This document shows positions 53,943 to 62,800 of a stretch of 64,000 bases of DNA, piece by piece. Positions within the stretch are counted from its first letter, which is position 1; each line of letters starts with the position of its first letter. Under the pieces are notes generated by a model, which was not told the origin of the DNA, did not search any database, and worked only from the letters and a program-made list of their open reading frames with translations. The DNA is from Streptomyces sp. Tu 3180 (GTDB taxonomy: Bacteria > Actinomycetota > Actinomycetes > Streptomycetales > Streptomycetaceae), in contig NZ_WOXS01000002.1 of NCBI RefSeq assembly GCF_009852415.1, forward strand, positions 3,060,501 through 3,124,500. The letters are read 5' to 3'. Made by a program: the position numbers and the translations under genes.

Positions 53943-55265
53943 ATGACGCAGGAGCAGGGGGATCAGCGGCGGGAGCCGTTGTCCGCACACGGCGGTGGCG
54001 GTGACTGGCAGCGGAACGTCCTGCGGGAACTGAGCGGCGCCGCGGGGGGCGGCGGTCCGGGTACGGACGCCGGTACGGGCGGGGGCCGGGGGAGGGCCTC
54101 CGTCCGGCCGGGCGAGCCCACGCTGCGGCTCGTGCACCCCGCGCCCTCGACGACGGAAACGGGAGCGGGCACCGACGGCGACGCGTCCGGCCCGCGCGTC
54201 CCCCGTCCGGTGCCCCCGTCCGCACCCGACGCACCGGGCGGCCCCGCGTCCCCGGCCCTCGCATCCGGCGCCCGGGCCGCCGACGAGCCGACCCCGGAGC
54301 GGCCCGCGACGCCCCCCGCCCACGACCCCCGTCTCCCCGCGGCCCCCGCCCCCGAGTCCTCCCCCACCCTCGATCCCCGTCTCCTCCTCGCCCTGGGACG
54401 CCCTCTGCACGGCGACTCCGTGACCCGGCGTACGGGGCAAGCCCTGCGCAAGCTCACCTCGTCCGTCACCCAGGACGTCGCCGAACGGACCCGGATCGCC
54501 CGCGCGTTGCAGCAGCCCGTCACCACGGGCCGGGTGGTGGCCGTCACCTCCATCCGTGGCGGCGTCGGCAAGTCCACCGTCTCCGCGTTGCTCGGGCGCA
54601 CCCTCAACCACTACCGGCACGACCCGGTGCTGACCCTGGAGGCGGACACCGCGCTGGGCACCCTGCCGGTGCGCATGGGCGCGGAGGCGGTGCGCTGGAC
54701 GTGCACCGATCTCGCGCCGATCCTCCACCCCTCCATGCAACTGACCGACGTGACCGGCTACCTGGTCCCGGTGTCGGACGGCGGCTGGCTGCTGCCCGCG
54801 AGCCGCGGCCAGGTCGGCCCGCCGCTCGACATGACGTCGTACCGCAAGGTCACGCTGGCGCTGCGCCGCTACTTCGCGGTGACCGTGGCCGACTGCGAGA
54901 CGCTCCCCGGCGAGGTGGCCCGTACGGCGATGGACACCGCGCACGCCCGGGTGGTGGTCGCGCCGACCACGGCGGAGGGCGTCGGCGCCACCCGTCAGGT
55001 GCTGGACTGGCTGGCGCGGTTGCCCCATTCCGCTCTGGCCACGACGGTCGTGGCGCTGGTGGCGAACACCCCCGACACCCTCCTCGACGACAGGACGGCC
55101 GCGGGGCACCTCAAGGAGGCCGGTGTCACCGTCGTCACCGTGCCGTACGACCGTCATCTGGCCGGCGGCGGCCCCATCCGCACCGACCTCCTGGCGCACG
55201 CCACGCAGCAGTCCGTCCTGCGGCTGGCCGCCGAGGTGATGGAGCGCGCGGTGAGGGTGCGATGA
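53943..55265 (+). CDS. ParA/MinD-like ATPase of the type VII locus (EspI-like)
   Basis: A 440-residue protein. The first 150 residues are Gly/Pro/Ala-rich and disordered. A SIMIBI/MinD-like ATPase follows with the deviant Walker A SIRGGVGKSTVSALLG (about 204-219), LTLEADTALG and VTVADCET. Similar MinD-like proteins with Pro-rich N-termini occur in mycobacterial ESX loci (EspI) and may regulate or position the secretion machine. ATG 53943 has AGGGGG about 10 bases upstream. The 3' end overlaps a 27-codon ORF by 4 bases. Confidence 0.85.
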   Translation: MTQEQGDQRREPLSAHGGGGDWQRNVLRELSGAAGGGGPGTDAGTGGGRGRASVRPGEPTLRLVHPAPSTTETGAGTDGDASGPRVPRPVPPSAPDAPGGPASPALASGARAADEPTPERPATPPAHDPRLPAAPAPESSPTLDPRLLLALGRPLHGDSVTRRTGQALRKLTSSVTQDVAERTRIARALQQPVTTGRVVAVTSIRGGVGKSTVSALLGRTLNHYRHDPVLTLEADTALGTLPVRMGAEAVRWTCTDLAPILHPSMQLTDVTGYLVPVSDGGWLLPASRGQVGPPLDMTSYRKVTLALRRYFAVTVADCETLPGEVARTAMDTAHARVVVAPTTAEGVGATRQVLDWLARLPHSALATTVVALVANTPDTLLDDRTAAGHLKEAGVTVVTVPYDRHLAGGGPIRTDLLAHATQQSVLRLAAEVMERAVRVR

Positions 55266-55345
55266 GCATCCGGCCGGTGCGCCCCGGCCCGTACCCGCCC
55301 CGACCCTCCTCCGTCACGACCCGCTCCGGAGAAGTCCGCCCGTGA
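55262..55345 (+). CDS. 27-residue ORF bridging the ATPase and eccC genes
   Basis: An ATG overlapping the ATPase stop (ATGA) opens 27 codons ending in a TGA that overlaps the eccC start (GTGA). The peptide is Pro/Arg/Ser-rich (SIRPVRPGPYPPRPSS). The exact 4-base overlaps at both ends suggest translation, at least as a coupling relay that brings ribosomes to eccC, whose own ribosome site (GGAGAAG, 12 bases off) is mediocre. A structural role is unproven. Confidence 0.5.
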   Translation: MSIRPVRPGPYPPRPSSVTTRSGEVRP

Positions 55346-58300
55346 CCCTGCAGATCGTCCACCGGCCCGCCCGCAGCACCCGCCCCCTGGAACCCGCCCG
55401 TCCCCGTACGGTCGAGGCGCCGCCCAACCTGCCCGAGGGGAAGATCGGCAACGCGGCCACCGCGCTGCTGCCGATGGCCGGCGTCATGGGCTCCGTGGTC
55501 ATGATGACCGTGGTCCGCAACAGCCGGTTCGCGGTGGTGGGCGCGGTCGTGCTGGTCTTCGCGCTGCTGGGAGCGGTGGCGCTGTTCCTGTCGCAGCGCG
55601 GCAAGGCGCAGCGCACCCGGCGCACGCAGCGTGAGCGCTACCTGGAGTACCTGGAGGAACTGCGGGAGGAGCTCGGTGCCGCGGAGCGGCGGCTGCGGGA
55701 GGCGGAGCGGGAGCTGAACCCGCCGCCGGAGGCGCTGTACGACCTGGTGCGCGACCCCGCCCGGCTGTGGGAGCGGCGCCGTCAGGACGCCGACTTCCTG
55801 CGGGTGCGGGTCGGTCTCGGTGACGTACCGGTCCGGGAACCGGCCCTTCAGCAGAGCGGCGCCGGCGGGGTGCTGACGCCGCCGGACCCCTTCATGCTCA
55901 ACGAGGCGCGCGCTCTGCAACGCCGGTTCGCGACCGCCGCCGACGTGCCCTTGACCGTGCCGTTGGACCGCGCCGGGAACGTCAGCGTCGTCGGCGACCG
56001 GGAGGACGTCCTGCGCGTCGCCCGGGCGCTGCTGGCGCAGACGGCGGTGACACACGCCCCCGACGACGTCGCGCTCGCCCTGGCCGTGCCCGGCGAGCGG
56101 CTGGCCGAGTGGGAGTGGGCGAAGTGGCTGCCCCACGTGCTGGACCCGCAGGCGCACGACGGTCCGGTGGCCGCCCGCCGCATCGCGCCCGATCCGAGGC
56201 AGCTGGCCGGACTGCTGCGGCACGAGCTGGGCCGGCGGTCCGCGTACGCGGCGGAGGTGCGGCGCGGCCTGGCCGACCGGAACGCGCTGCGGCTGGCGAG
56301 CCGGCTGCTGGTGATCTCCGACACGCACGGCGAGCCGGCCGCCGAGCTCCCCCGACCGGACTCGGCGGTCGGGCTGCCGGACATGGGGGTCACCGTGGTG
56401 CACCTCCTGCGGGAGCAGGTCCACGAGCCGGACGAGGTGAGCGTCCGCATCACCGTCCACGGCGAGCGGGTGGTCGTCGAGGACCTGCGCCGCTCCGGTG
56501 CCGAGGGCGCCGCCGCACCAATCACCGCCGAGGGCACCGCCGATCCGGTCACCGCGGCCGGGGCGGAGGGCGTCGCCCGGCTGCTGGCCCCGCTGCGGCT
56601 GTCGCCGGAGTCCGTCGCCGAGGGGAGCCCCGTCACCGGTCCGGTCGACTTCCCCGCGCTCCTCGGCATCGCCGACCCCGCCGAACTCGACCTGACCGCC
56701 CTGTGGAAGCCCCGCGGCGAACGCGACTTCCTCCGCGTACCCATCGGGCTGACGGACCGCCACGAGCCGGTCCTGCTGGACCTGAAGGAGTCCTCCCAGC
56801 TCGGCATGGGTCCGCACGGACTGTGCGTGGGCGCGACCGGTTCGGGCAAGAGCGAGTTGCTGCGCACCCTCGTCCTCGCCCTGGTCGCCACCCACTCCCC
56901 CGAGGACCTGGCGCTCGTCCTGGTCGACTACAAGGGCGGCGCCACGTTCGCCCCCTTCGCCGGACTCCCGCACACCGCCGGAATGATCACCAACCTGGAG
57001 AACCGGGCCGGGCTCGTCGAACGCGTCCACACCAGCCTCGCCGGCGAGGTCAAGCGCCGCCAGCAGGTCCTGAAGGACGCCGGCAACGTCGCCGACATCG
57101 GTCACTACGCCGCGCTGCGCGCGACGCGGAGGCCGGACCTCGAACCGCTCCCGCACCTGTTCGTCGTCATCGACGAGTTCGGCGAACTCCTCACCGCGAA
57201 GCCGGACTTCATCGACCTGTTCCTGTCCATCGGGCGCATCGGCCGCTCCATCGGCGTCCACCTGCTGCTGTCCAGCCAGCGCATCGAGGGCGGCAGGCTC
57301 AAGGGCCTGGACACCTACCTGTCGTACCGGCTGGGCCTGCGGACCTTCTCCGCCGACGAGTCCCGCACGGTCCTCGACACCACCGACGCCTTCCATCTGC
57401 CGCCCCTGCCCGGATTCGGCTACCTCAAGGTCGACACCTCCACCTACGAACGGTTCAAGGCCGGGTACGTCTCCGGCGCCCACCGCGGCCCGGCGGCGCG
57501 CGAGCAGCGGGACGAGGAGCCGCTCGCCCTGCCCTACCCGGCGTACAACACCGCGGGGCAGGCCGAGGAGCCGGAGGAGGAACCCGCCGCCACCCGGCGG
57601 GAGACCGGCCCGACCGTGCTGTCCCTCATGGTCGACCGGCTCGCCGGCGCCGCGCCCGCCGTGCGCCGCATCTGGCTGCCCCCGCTGCCGGACACCGTCA
57701 CCCTGGACGCGGCCGCCGGACCGGTCCGGGTCTCCGAGCACGGGCTGCGCCTGGCGCGCGCCACGGGCGGGATGCGGGTGCCGCTCGGCGTGCTCGACGA
57801 CCCGGCCCGGCAGTGGCAGGGCCAGTGGGTGCTGGACCTGACCACGGCCGGCGGCCACGTGGCCGTGATCGGCGGCCCCCAGTCCGGCAAGACCACGCTG
57901 CTGCGGACCCTCGTGCTGTCCCTGGCGGTCACCCACACGCCCCGCGACGTCGCCGTGTACGGCCTGGACCTGGTCGGCGGCGGCCTGTCGGCGCTGGCCG
58001 CCCTGCCGCACGTGGGCGGGGTCGCCGGACGGGCCGACCGTGAGCGCGCGGCCCGTACGGTCGCCGAGGTGCGCGCCATGCTCGCCGAGCGCGAGACGGT
58101 CTTCCGCGAGCACGGCATCGACTCCGTCGACCAGCTCCGCCGGCTCCGCGCCCAGGGCCGGCTGCCGCAGCTCGGCTCCACCGACGTCGTCCTCGTGGTC
58201 GACGGTTTCGGCGCGCTGCGCGACGACTTCGCCGACCTCGACGAGCCGGTCGCCGACCTGCTGAAGCGGGGCGGCGGCTACGGCATCCACGTGGTGGCGG

Positions 58301-59349
58301 GCATGCTGCGCTGGAACGACGTCCGCATCGCCACCCAGTCGCTCTTCGGCACCCGCGTCGAGCTGCGCCTGAACGACCCCGCCGACTCCTCCGTCGACCG
58401 CAAGCTCTCCGAGACCCTCTCGCCGGACGTGCCCGGCCGGGTGCTCACCGACGGCAAGCTGTTCGCGCAGGCCGCCCTGCCCCGTATCGACGGCTCGCCC
58501 ACGACCGGCGACCTGGGCCCGGCGCTGGACGAGGCGGCCCGGACCGTCCGCGCCACCTGGCACGGCGAACCCGCCGCCCCGGTGCGGGTGCTGCCGGCCC
58601 GGCTGCCGGCGACCCGGCTGCCCTCGCCGGCCGCCGAACCGCGGCGGATACCCCTCGGTCTCGACCAGGACGCCCTCGCGCCCGTGCTGCTCGACCTCTT
58701 CGGCGGCGACCAGCACCTGCTGGTCCTCGGCGACAACGAGTGCGGCAAGACGAACCTGCTGAAGCTGATCGTCGCCGGGCTCGTCGAGCGGTACTCCGAC
58801 GACGAGCTGGTCTTCGGCGTCTTCGACCCGCGCCGCGGTCTGCGCGGCATCGTCCCGGAGCCGTACCGGGGCGGCTACGCCCACAACGCCGCGCTCGCCG
58901 CCGCCCTGTCCACGGGCATCGCCGCCGAACTGCAGAAGCGGCTGCCGGAGACCGCCGACCCGGACGCGCCCGAGACCGGCGAACCCTCCTTCCGGGGCCC
59001 GCGGATCGTCATCCTCGTCGACGACTACGACATCCTCACCACCGCCGGACAGCAGCCCCTCGCGCCCTTCCTGCCGTACGTCTCCTCCGCGCAGGACATC
59101 GGCCTGCACTTCGTCCTGGCGCGGCGCACCGCGGGAGCCTCCCGCGCGCTGTACGAGCCGCTGCTGACCACCCTGCGCGAGACGGGCACCACCGCCCTGG
59201 TGATGACCGGCGACCGCACCGAGGGACAGCTCTTCCCCGGCCTGTACGCCTCCCCGCAGCCACCCGGTCGCGGCACCCTGGTCCGCCGCGGCCGGCACCA
59301 CCGGCTCGTCCAGACCGCGCTGACCGGAGCCGAGGAAGGAGAGTCGTGA
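55342..59349 (+). CDS. eccC: Type VII secretion FtsK/SpoIIIE-type ATPase EccC
   Basis: A 1335-residue motor for substrate recognition and export, encoded as one chain. Two N-terminal membrane helices (about 38-58 and 62-83) follow a cytoplasmic start, then a DUF-like region to about 400. Three ATPase domains have Walker A GATGSGKS (497-504), GGPQSGKT (844-851) and GDNECGKT (1130-1137), with Walker B LVLVDYKGG, VLVVDGFG and VILVDDYD. This is the standard EccCa-Cb fusion. It overlaps the DUF6177-like gene by 4 bases. Confidence 0.95.
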   Translation: MTLQIVHRPARSTRPLEPARPRTVEAPPNLPEGKIGNAATALLPMAGVMGSVVMMTVVRNSRFAVVGAVVLVFALLGAVALFLSQRGKAQRTRRTQRERYLEYLEELREELGAAERRLREAERELNPPPEALYDLVRDPARLWERRRQDADFLRVRVGLGDVPVREPALQQSGAGGVLTPPDPFMLNEARALQRRFATAADVPLTVPLDRAGNVSVVGDREDVLRVARALLAQTAVTHAPDDVALALAVPGERLAEWEWAKWLPHVLDPQAHDGPVAARRIAPDPRQLAGLLRHELGRRSAYAAEVRRGLADRNALRLASRLLVISDTHGEPAAELPRPDSAVGLPDMGVTVVHLLREQVHEPDEVSVRITVHGERVVVEDLRRSGAEGAAAPITAEGTADPVTAAGAEGVARLLAPLRLSPESVAEGSPVTGPVDFPALLGIADPAELDLTALWKPRGERDFLRVPIGLTDRHEPVLLDLKESSQLGMGPHGLCVGATGSGKSELLRTLVLALVATHSPEDLALVLVDYKGGATFAPFAGLPHTAGMITNLENRAGLVERVHTSLAGEVKRRQQVLKDAGNVADIGHYAALRATRRPDLEPLPHLFVVIDEFGELLTAKPDFIDLFLSIGRIGRSIGVHLLLSSQRIEGGRLKGLDTYLSYRLGLRTFSADESRTVLDTTDAFHLPPLPGFGYLKVDTSTYERFKAGYVSGAHRGPAAREQRDEEPLALPYPAYNTAGQAEEPEEEPAATRRETGPTVLSLMVDRLAGAAPAVRRIWLPPLPDTVTLDAAAGPVRVSEHGLRLARATGGMRVPLGVLDDPARQWQGQWVLDLTTAGGHVAVIGGPQSGKTTLLRTLVLSLAVTHTPRDVAVYGLDLVGGGLSALAALPHVGGVAGRADRERAARTVAEVRAMLAERETVFREHGIDSVDQLRRLRAQGRLPQLGSTDVVLVVDGFGALRDDFADLDEPVADLLKRGGGYGIHVVAGMLRWNDVRIATQSLFGTRVELRLNDPADSSVDRKLSETLSPDVPGRVLTDGKLFAQAALPRIDGSPTTGDLGPALDEAARTVRATWHGEPAAPVRVLPARLPATRLPSPAAEPRRIPLGLDQDALAPVLLDLFGGDQHLLVLGDNECGKTNLLKLIVAGLVERYSDDELVFGVFDPRRGLRGIVPEPYRGGYAHNAALAAALSTGIAAELQKRLPETADPDAPETGEPSFRGPRIVILVDDYDILTTAGQQPLAPFLPYVSSAQDIGLHFVLARRTAGASRALYEPLLTTLRETGTTALVMTGDRTEGQLFPGLYASPQPPGRGTLVRRGRHHRLVQTALTGAEEGES

Positions 59350-60755
59350 CCAAGGACGTCATCGCCCTCACCCCGAAGATGCCGGACACCTGGGCCCTGC
59401 TGGCCGGGCTGTACGCGGGCGGGCCCGAGGCGGCCGTGACCGCCGGGTCCGAGGGCGCCGTGCTGCGTCTGTGCGCCCCGGACGGCAGGCCCCTGGTGTC
59501 CGTGGAGGCCCCGCTGCTGGTCCAGGTCCCCGGGGAGGCCGAACGGCTGCTCGGGCGGGACGTGCCCGTGCCGTTCTGGTGGACCGAGGCCCGGGCCTCC
59601 GGCGCCGTGCCCGGGGCCGAGCGGCTGGCGGGATCGGTGTGCGGGCGGCTCGCCCTGCTGCTGGGCGGCACCACCTGGCCCGAGCCGGCGGCGGGCACCG
59701 ACGTCGTGGACGTGCGCGCGGCCGTCGCGCCGGACGACGGGCAGCCGGTCGTGGACGTCCTCACCGACAGCACGTCCGTCGTCCTGGCCGACCGGCCCGT
59801 CCTGGCCCTGACCACCTGGCTGTCCGAGGTGCTGCGCGGCACCTCCGCGTCGGGCCGCGCCCTGCAGATCGTCACCCCGCCGCACGTCCGGCTCAGCGCC
59901 CCGGCCCGCGCCACCCTCCTGCAGGTGCCCAACCGCTGGGTCGTCCAGGACCCTGCACAGGGCTACTACGACGGGTTGTCCGGGACGGTGCTGCGCTGGC
60001 AGGACGGGACGTTCGCGCCCGCGCTCGGGGCGGACGGCACGGCCTCGGTCGCCGAGGCGTTCGGCCGGACGTCCCCGTCACGTGACCGGCAGCTCGTCGT
60101 GGCGTTCCGTACGACGCTCCCCGCGCACGAGGACGCCGTCCTGGGCGAAGCGCTCGAGGCGGCCTGGCGCGCACTCACCGGCTCGGCGCCGGCCGGCTGG
60201 GGCACCGCGGAACCAGTCAACCTGCCCTGGTCACCGCGCCGGCTGACCGATCTGGCCCGTGCCCGGGCCCCCGAGCCCACCCATCTGCTCGTGACGGGGC
60301 ACCCCGGCCGGCCCGCGCTGGCGTGGATCCGGGTCACGCGGACGACCGCCGGTGTGGAGCAGGACGTGACGCTCACCCTCGGGTACGGGGAGGGTGAGGC
60401 ACCGCCCCTGGAGGCGATCGCGCCCCTCGCCGAGAGCCTCGTCGTGGAACACGGCCTGACGACGATGCTCACCTCGGTGCGGCGGGCCTCCCGCGACCTC
60501 ACCACGGCCCCCGTGCTCCAGGCGCCGCCCGTCCCGGTCGCCTTCACCCTGGGTGCGCGGGACGTGCGGGACATCGGACTCACCCATGCCCGGCGCCCGC
60601 CCGTCGAGGTGCGGCCCGTCGCCCTGGGACCCGCCTCCGCACCGGCCCTGCACTATCCGCTGGGGGACGGGTCGGACGCCGGCGCCCTCGTCGAGCTGCG
60701 CCGTCTGGCGGCGCACCTGCGGGCCGGTGTGCCCGGTGCGGGGGCGGAGGTCTGA
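59346..60755 (+). CDS. DUF6177-like type VII locus protein
   Basis: A 469-residue cytoplasmic protein, strongly coupled to eccC (GTGA overlap). It starts TKDVIALTPKMPDTWALLAG and has several beta-rich stretches (ALQIVTPPHVRLSAPARATL, NRWVVQDPAQGYYDG). I associate it with the DUF6177 family of Streptomyces ESX loci. No catalytic motif, signal peptide or membrane segment is visible. Position beside EccC may mean a chaperone or adaptor role. It is the last gene of the island and converges on the isomerase gene. Confidence 0.75.
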   Translation: MTKDVIALTPKMPDTWALLAGLYAGGPEAAVTAGSEGAVLRLCAPDGRPLVSVEAPLLVQVPGEAERLLGRDVPVPFWWTEARASGAVPGAERLAGSVCGRLALLLGGTTWPEPAAGTDVVDVRAAVAPDDGQPVVDVLTDSTSVVLADRPVLALTTWLSEVLRGTSASGRALQIVTPPHVRLSAPARATLLQVPNRWVVQDPAQGYYDGLSGTVLRWQDGTFAPALGADGTASVAEAFGRTSPSRDRQLVVAFRTTLPAHEDAVLGEALEAAWRALTGSAPAGWGTAEPVNLPWSPRRLTDLARARAPEPTHLLVTGHPGRPALAWIRVTRTTAGVEQDVTLTLGYGEGEAPPLEAIAPLAESLVVEHGLTTMLTSVRRASRDLTTAPVLQAPPVPVAFTLGARDVRDIGLTHARRPPVEVRPVALGPASAPALHYPLGDGSDAGALVELRRLAAHLRAGVPGAGAEV

Positions 60756-60756
60756 C

Positions 60757-60893
60757 GGCGCGGGTGCCCGGGCACGGCGTGTCCGGGCACCCGCGTCCCG
60801 CGCCTCAGCGTGCGGCGGGCCTCATTCCGCGTGCTCCGCGAACCGCGCCGCCGTCTCGGCGAGCACCTCGCGGCCGTCCCGGGCCCACAGCGC
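60757..60893. repeat. Right flanking direct repeat of the type VII locus
   Basis: This 137-bp segment is the partner of 47279-47408. It comprises the terminator between the convergent genes and the last 24 codons of the intact isomerase. It begins one base after the DUF6177-like stop codon, so the repeat boundary coincides with the end of the island's last gene. Confidence 0.9.
60759..60795. terminator. Bidirectional terminator at the island end
   Basis: Perfect 13-bp arms (60759-60771 and 60783-60795) around an 11-base loop separate the convergent DUF6177-like and isomerase genes. The same hairpin with one change is present in the left repeat (47281-47317). Confidence 0.8.
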
Positions 60894-61652
60894 CTCGTTG
60901 AACAGCTCGACCTCGATGGCGCCGGTGTAGCCGGCCGCCTCCACGTACCCCTTCCACTCCCGCATGTCGATCGAGCCGTCGCCGATCTGGCCGCGGCCGT
61001 TGAGGACGCCCTCGGGCAGCGGGGTGGTCCAGTCGGCGAGCTGGAAGGTGTGGATGCGGCCCTGGGCGCCCGCGCGGGCGATCTGTGCGGGCGCGGTGTC
61101 GTCCCACCAGACGTGGTACGTGTCGACGGTGACGCCGACCTGGTGGGCGGGGAAGCGTTCGGCGAGGTCGAGGGCCTGCGCGAGCGTGGAGACCACGCAC
61201 CGGTCGGAGGCGAACATGGGGTGCAGCGGCTCGATGGCCAGCCTCACCCCCTGCCGCTCGGCGTACGGGCCGAGCTCCGCCAGGGCGTCCGCGATGCGCT
61301 CCCGGGCGCCGCGCAGGTCCTTGGAGCCGGCCGGCAGGCCGCCCGAGACCAGGACCAGGGTGTCGGTGCCGAGCGTGGCCGCCTCGTCGACGGCGCGGCG
61401 GTTGTCGGCCAGGGCGGCCGCCCGCTCGCCGGGGTCGGTCGCGGTGAGGAAACCGCCCCGGCACAGCGTGGTCACCGCCAGGCCCGCGTCGCGCACCAGC
61501 TTGGCCGCCGCCTCCACTCCGTACGCCTGGACGGGCTCGCGCCACAGGCCGACGTTCGCGATGCCCAGCTCACCGCAGGCGGCGACCAGTTCGGGCACCG
61601 ACAGCTGCTTCACCGTCATCTGGTTGATGCTGAAACGCGCGGGGGCGGTCAC
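60822..61652 (-). CDS. Sugar phosphate isomerase/epimerase (xylose isomerase-like TIM barrel)
   Basis: A 276-residue AP endonuclease-2/IolE-like TIM barrel. Metal-binding candidates lie in LAIEPLHPMFASDRC, VGVTVDTYHVWWD, TFQLADW and AIEVELFNEALWARDG, giving the Glu/Asp/His set of this fold. GTG 61652 overlaps the DUF993 stop by 4 bases. It should isomerise or epimerise a sugar acid or inositol-type intermediate made by the upstream oxidoreductase. Its 3' end lies in the right island repeat and is copied at 47337-47450. Confidence 0.88.
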   Translation of the reverse strand: MTAPARFSINQMTVKQLSVPELVAACGELGIANVGLWREPVQAYGVEAAAKLVRDAGLAVTTLCRGGFLTATDPGERAAALADNRRAVDEAATLGTDTLVLVSGGLPAGSKDLRGARERIADALAELGPYAERQGVRLAIEPLHPMFASDRCVVSTLAQALDLAERFPAHQVGVTVDTYHVWWDDTAPAQIARAGAQGRIHTFQLADWTTPLPEGVLNGRGQIGDGSIDMREWKGYVEAAGYTGAIEVELFNEALWARDGREVLAETAARFAEHAE

Positions 61653-62800
61653 TGGTCCACCCCGTACAGCGCGAGCAGGTTCCTCATCCGCTCCTCCGCC
61701 AGCTTCGGGTCGGGGAACAGGCCGAGTCCGTCGGCGAGTTCGTAGGCGCGGGCGAAGTGCGGGAGGGAGCGGGCCGACTGGAGGCCGCCGACCATCGTGA
61801 AGTGCGTCTGGTGGCCGGCCAGCCAGGCCAGGAAGACCACGCCCGTCTTGTAGAAGCGGGTGGGGGCCCGGAAGAGGTGGCGGGAGAGCTCGACCGTCGG
61901 GTCCAGCAGGCCGCGGAAGCCCTTCACGTCCCCCGTGTCCAGCACCCGGACCGCTTCGGCCGCCAGGGGCCCCAGCGGGTCGAAGACGCCGAGCAGGGCG
62001 TGGCTGAAGCCCTGCTCGTCGCCCGCGATCAGCTCGGGGTAGTTGAAGTCGTCGCCGGTGTAGCAGCGCACGCCCCGCGGCAGCCGGCGGCGCAGGTCGA
62101 CCTCGCGCCGGGCGTCCAGCAACGAGACCTTGATGCCGTCGACCTTGTCGGGGTGGGCGGCGATGACCTCCAGGAAGGTGTCGGTGGCCGTGTCCAGGTC
62201 GGACGAGCCCCAGTAGCCCTCCAGCGCCGGGTCGAACATCGGGCCCAGCCAGTGCAGGATCACCGGCTCGGAGGCCTGGCGGAGCAGGTGGCCGTAGACC
62301 TCCAGGTAGTCCTCGGGTCCGGACGCCGCGGCGGCCAGGGCGCGGGACGCCATCACGATGGCCTGCGCGCCGGACTCCTCGACGAGGGCGAGCTGCTCCT
62401 CGTAGGCCGCGCGGACCTCGGCGGGGGTGCCGGCGGTGATCTGGTCGGTGCCGACCCCGCAGGCGATGCGGCCGCCCACGCTCCGGGCCTCCGCCGCCGA
62501 CCGGCGGATGAGCTCCGCCGCGCCCGCCCAGTCCAGGCCCATGCCGCGCTGGGCGGTGTCCATGGCCTCGGCGACGCCCAGCCCGTGCGACCACAGGTGG
62601 CGGCGGAAGGCGAGGGTGGCGTCCCAGTCGACGGCGGCGGGCGAGTCGGGGGTGGTGTCGGCGTACGGGTCGGCGACGACGTGCGCGGCCGAGAAGACCG
62701 TACGGGAGGTGAGGGGGGCGCCGGGGGTGAGGGCGAGGGGCTCGGTGCGGGGCTCGTAGGCCCGCAGCCGGCCGTGTTCGTCGGGCAGTCGGAGGGTCAC
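61649..62800 (-). CDS. DUF993 family protein (DHDPS/aldolase-like)
   Basis: A 383-residue protein related to dihydrodipicolinate-synthase/N-acetylneuraminate-lyase barrels. A lysine in DKVDGIKVSLLDARREVD is a possible Schiff-base residue, and GVRCYTGDDFNYPELIAGD and HFTMVGGLQSARS look like family core segments. It would cleave or form a C-C bond of the sugar-derived intermediate. The GTG start overlaps the oxidoreductase stop by 4 bases and its own stop overlaps the isomerase start, so all three proteins are translationally coupled. The exact reaction is unknown. Confidence 0.85.
   Translation of the reverse strand: MTLRLPDEHGRLRAYEPRTEPLALTPGAPLTSRTVFSAAHVVADPYADTTPDSPAAVDWDATLAFRRHLWSHGLGVAEAMDTAQRGMGLDWAGAAELIRRSAAEARSVGGRIACGVGTDQITAGTPAEVRAAYEEQLALVEESGAQAIVMASRALAAAASGPEDYLEVYGHLLRQASEPVILHWLGPMFDPALEGYWGSSDLDTATDTFLEVIAAHPDKVDGIKVSLLDARREVDLRRRLPRGVRCYTGDDFNYPELIAGDEQGFSHALLGVFDPLGPLAAEAVRVLDTGDVKGFRGLLDPTVELSRHLFRAPTRFYKTGVVFLAWLAGHQTHFTMVGGLQSARSLPHFARAYELADGLGLFPDPKLAEERMRNLLALYGVDQ

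Noticed and set aside
47000..61000. Integrase, transposase, tRNA attachment site or CRISPR array associated with the island
   Set aside because: I looked for these and saw none. The only mobility trace is the pair of direct repeats, so no mobile element type is claimed.
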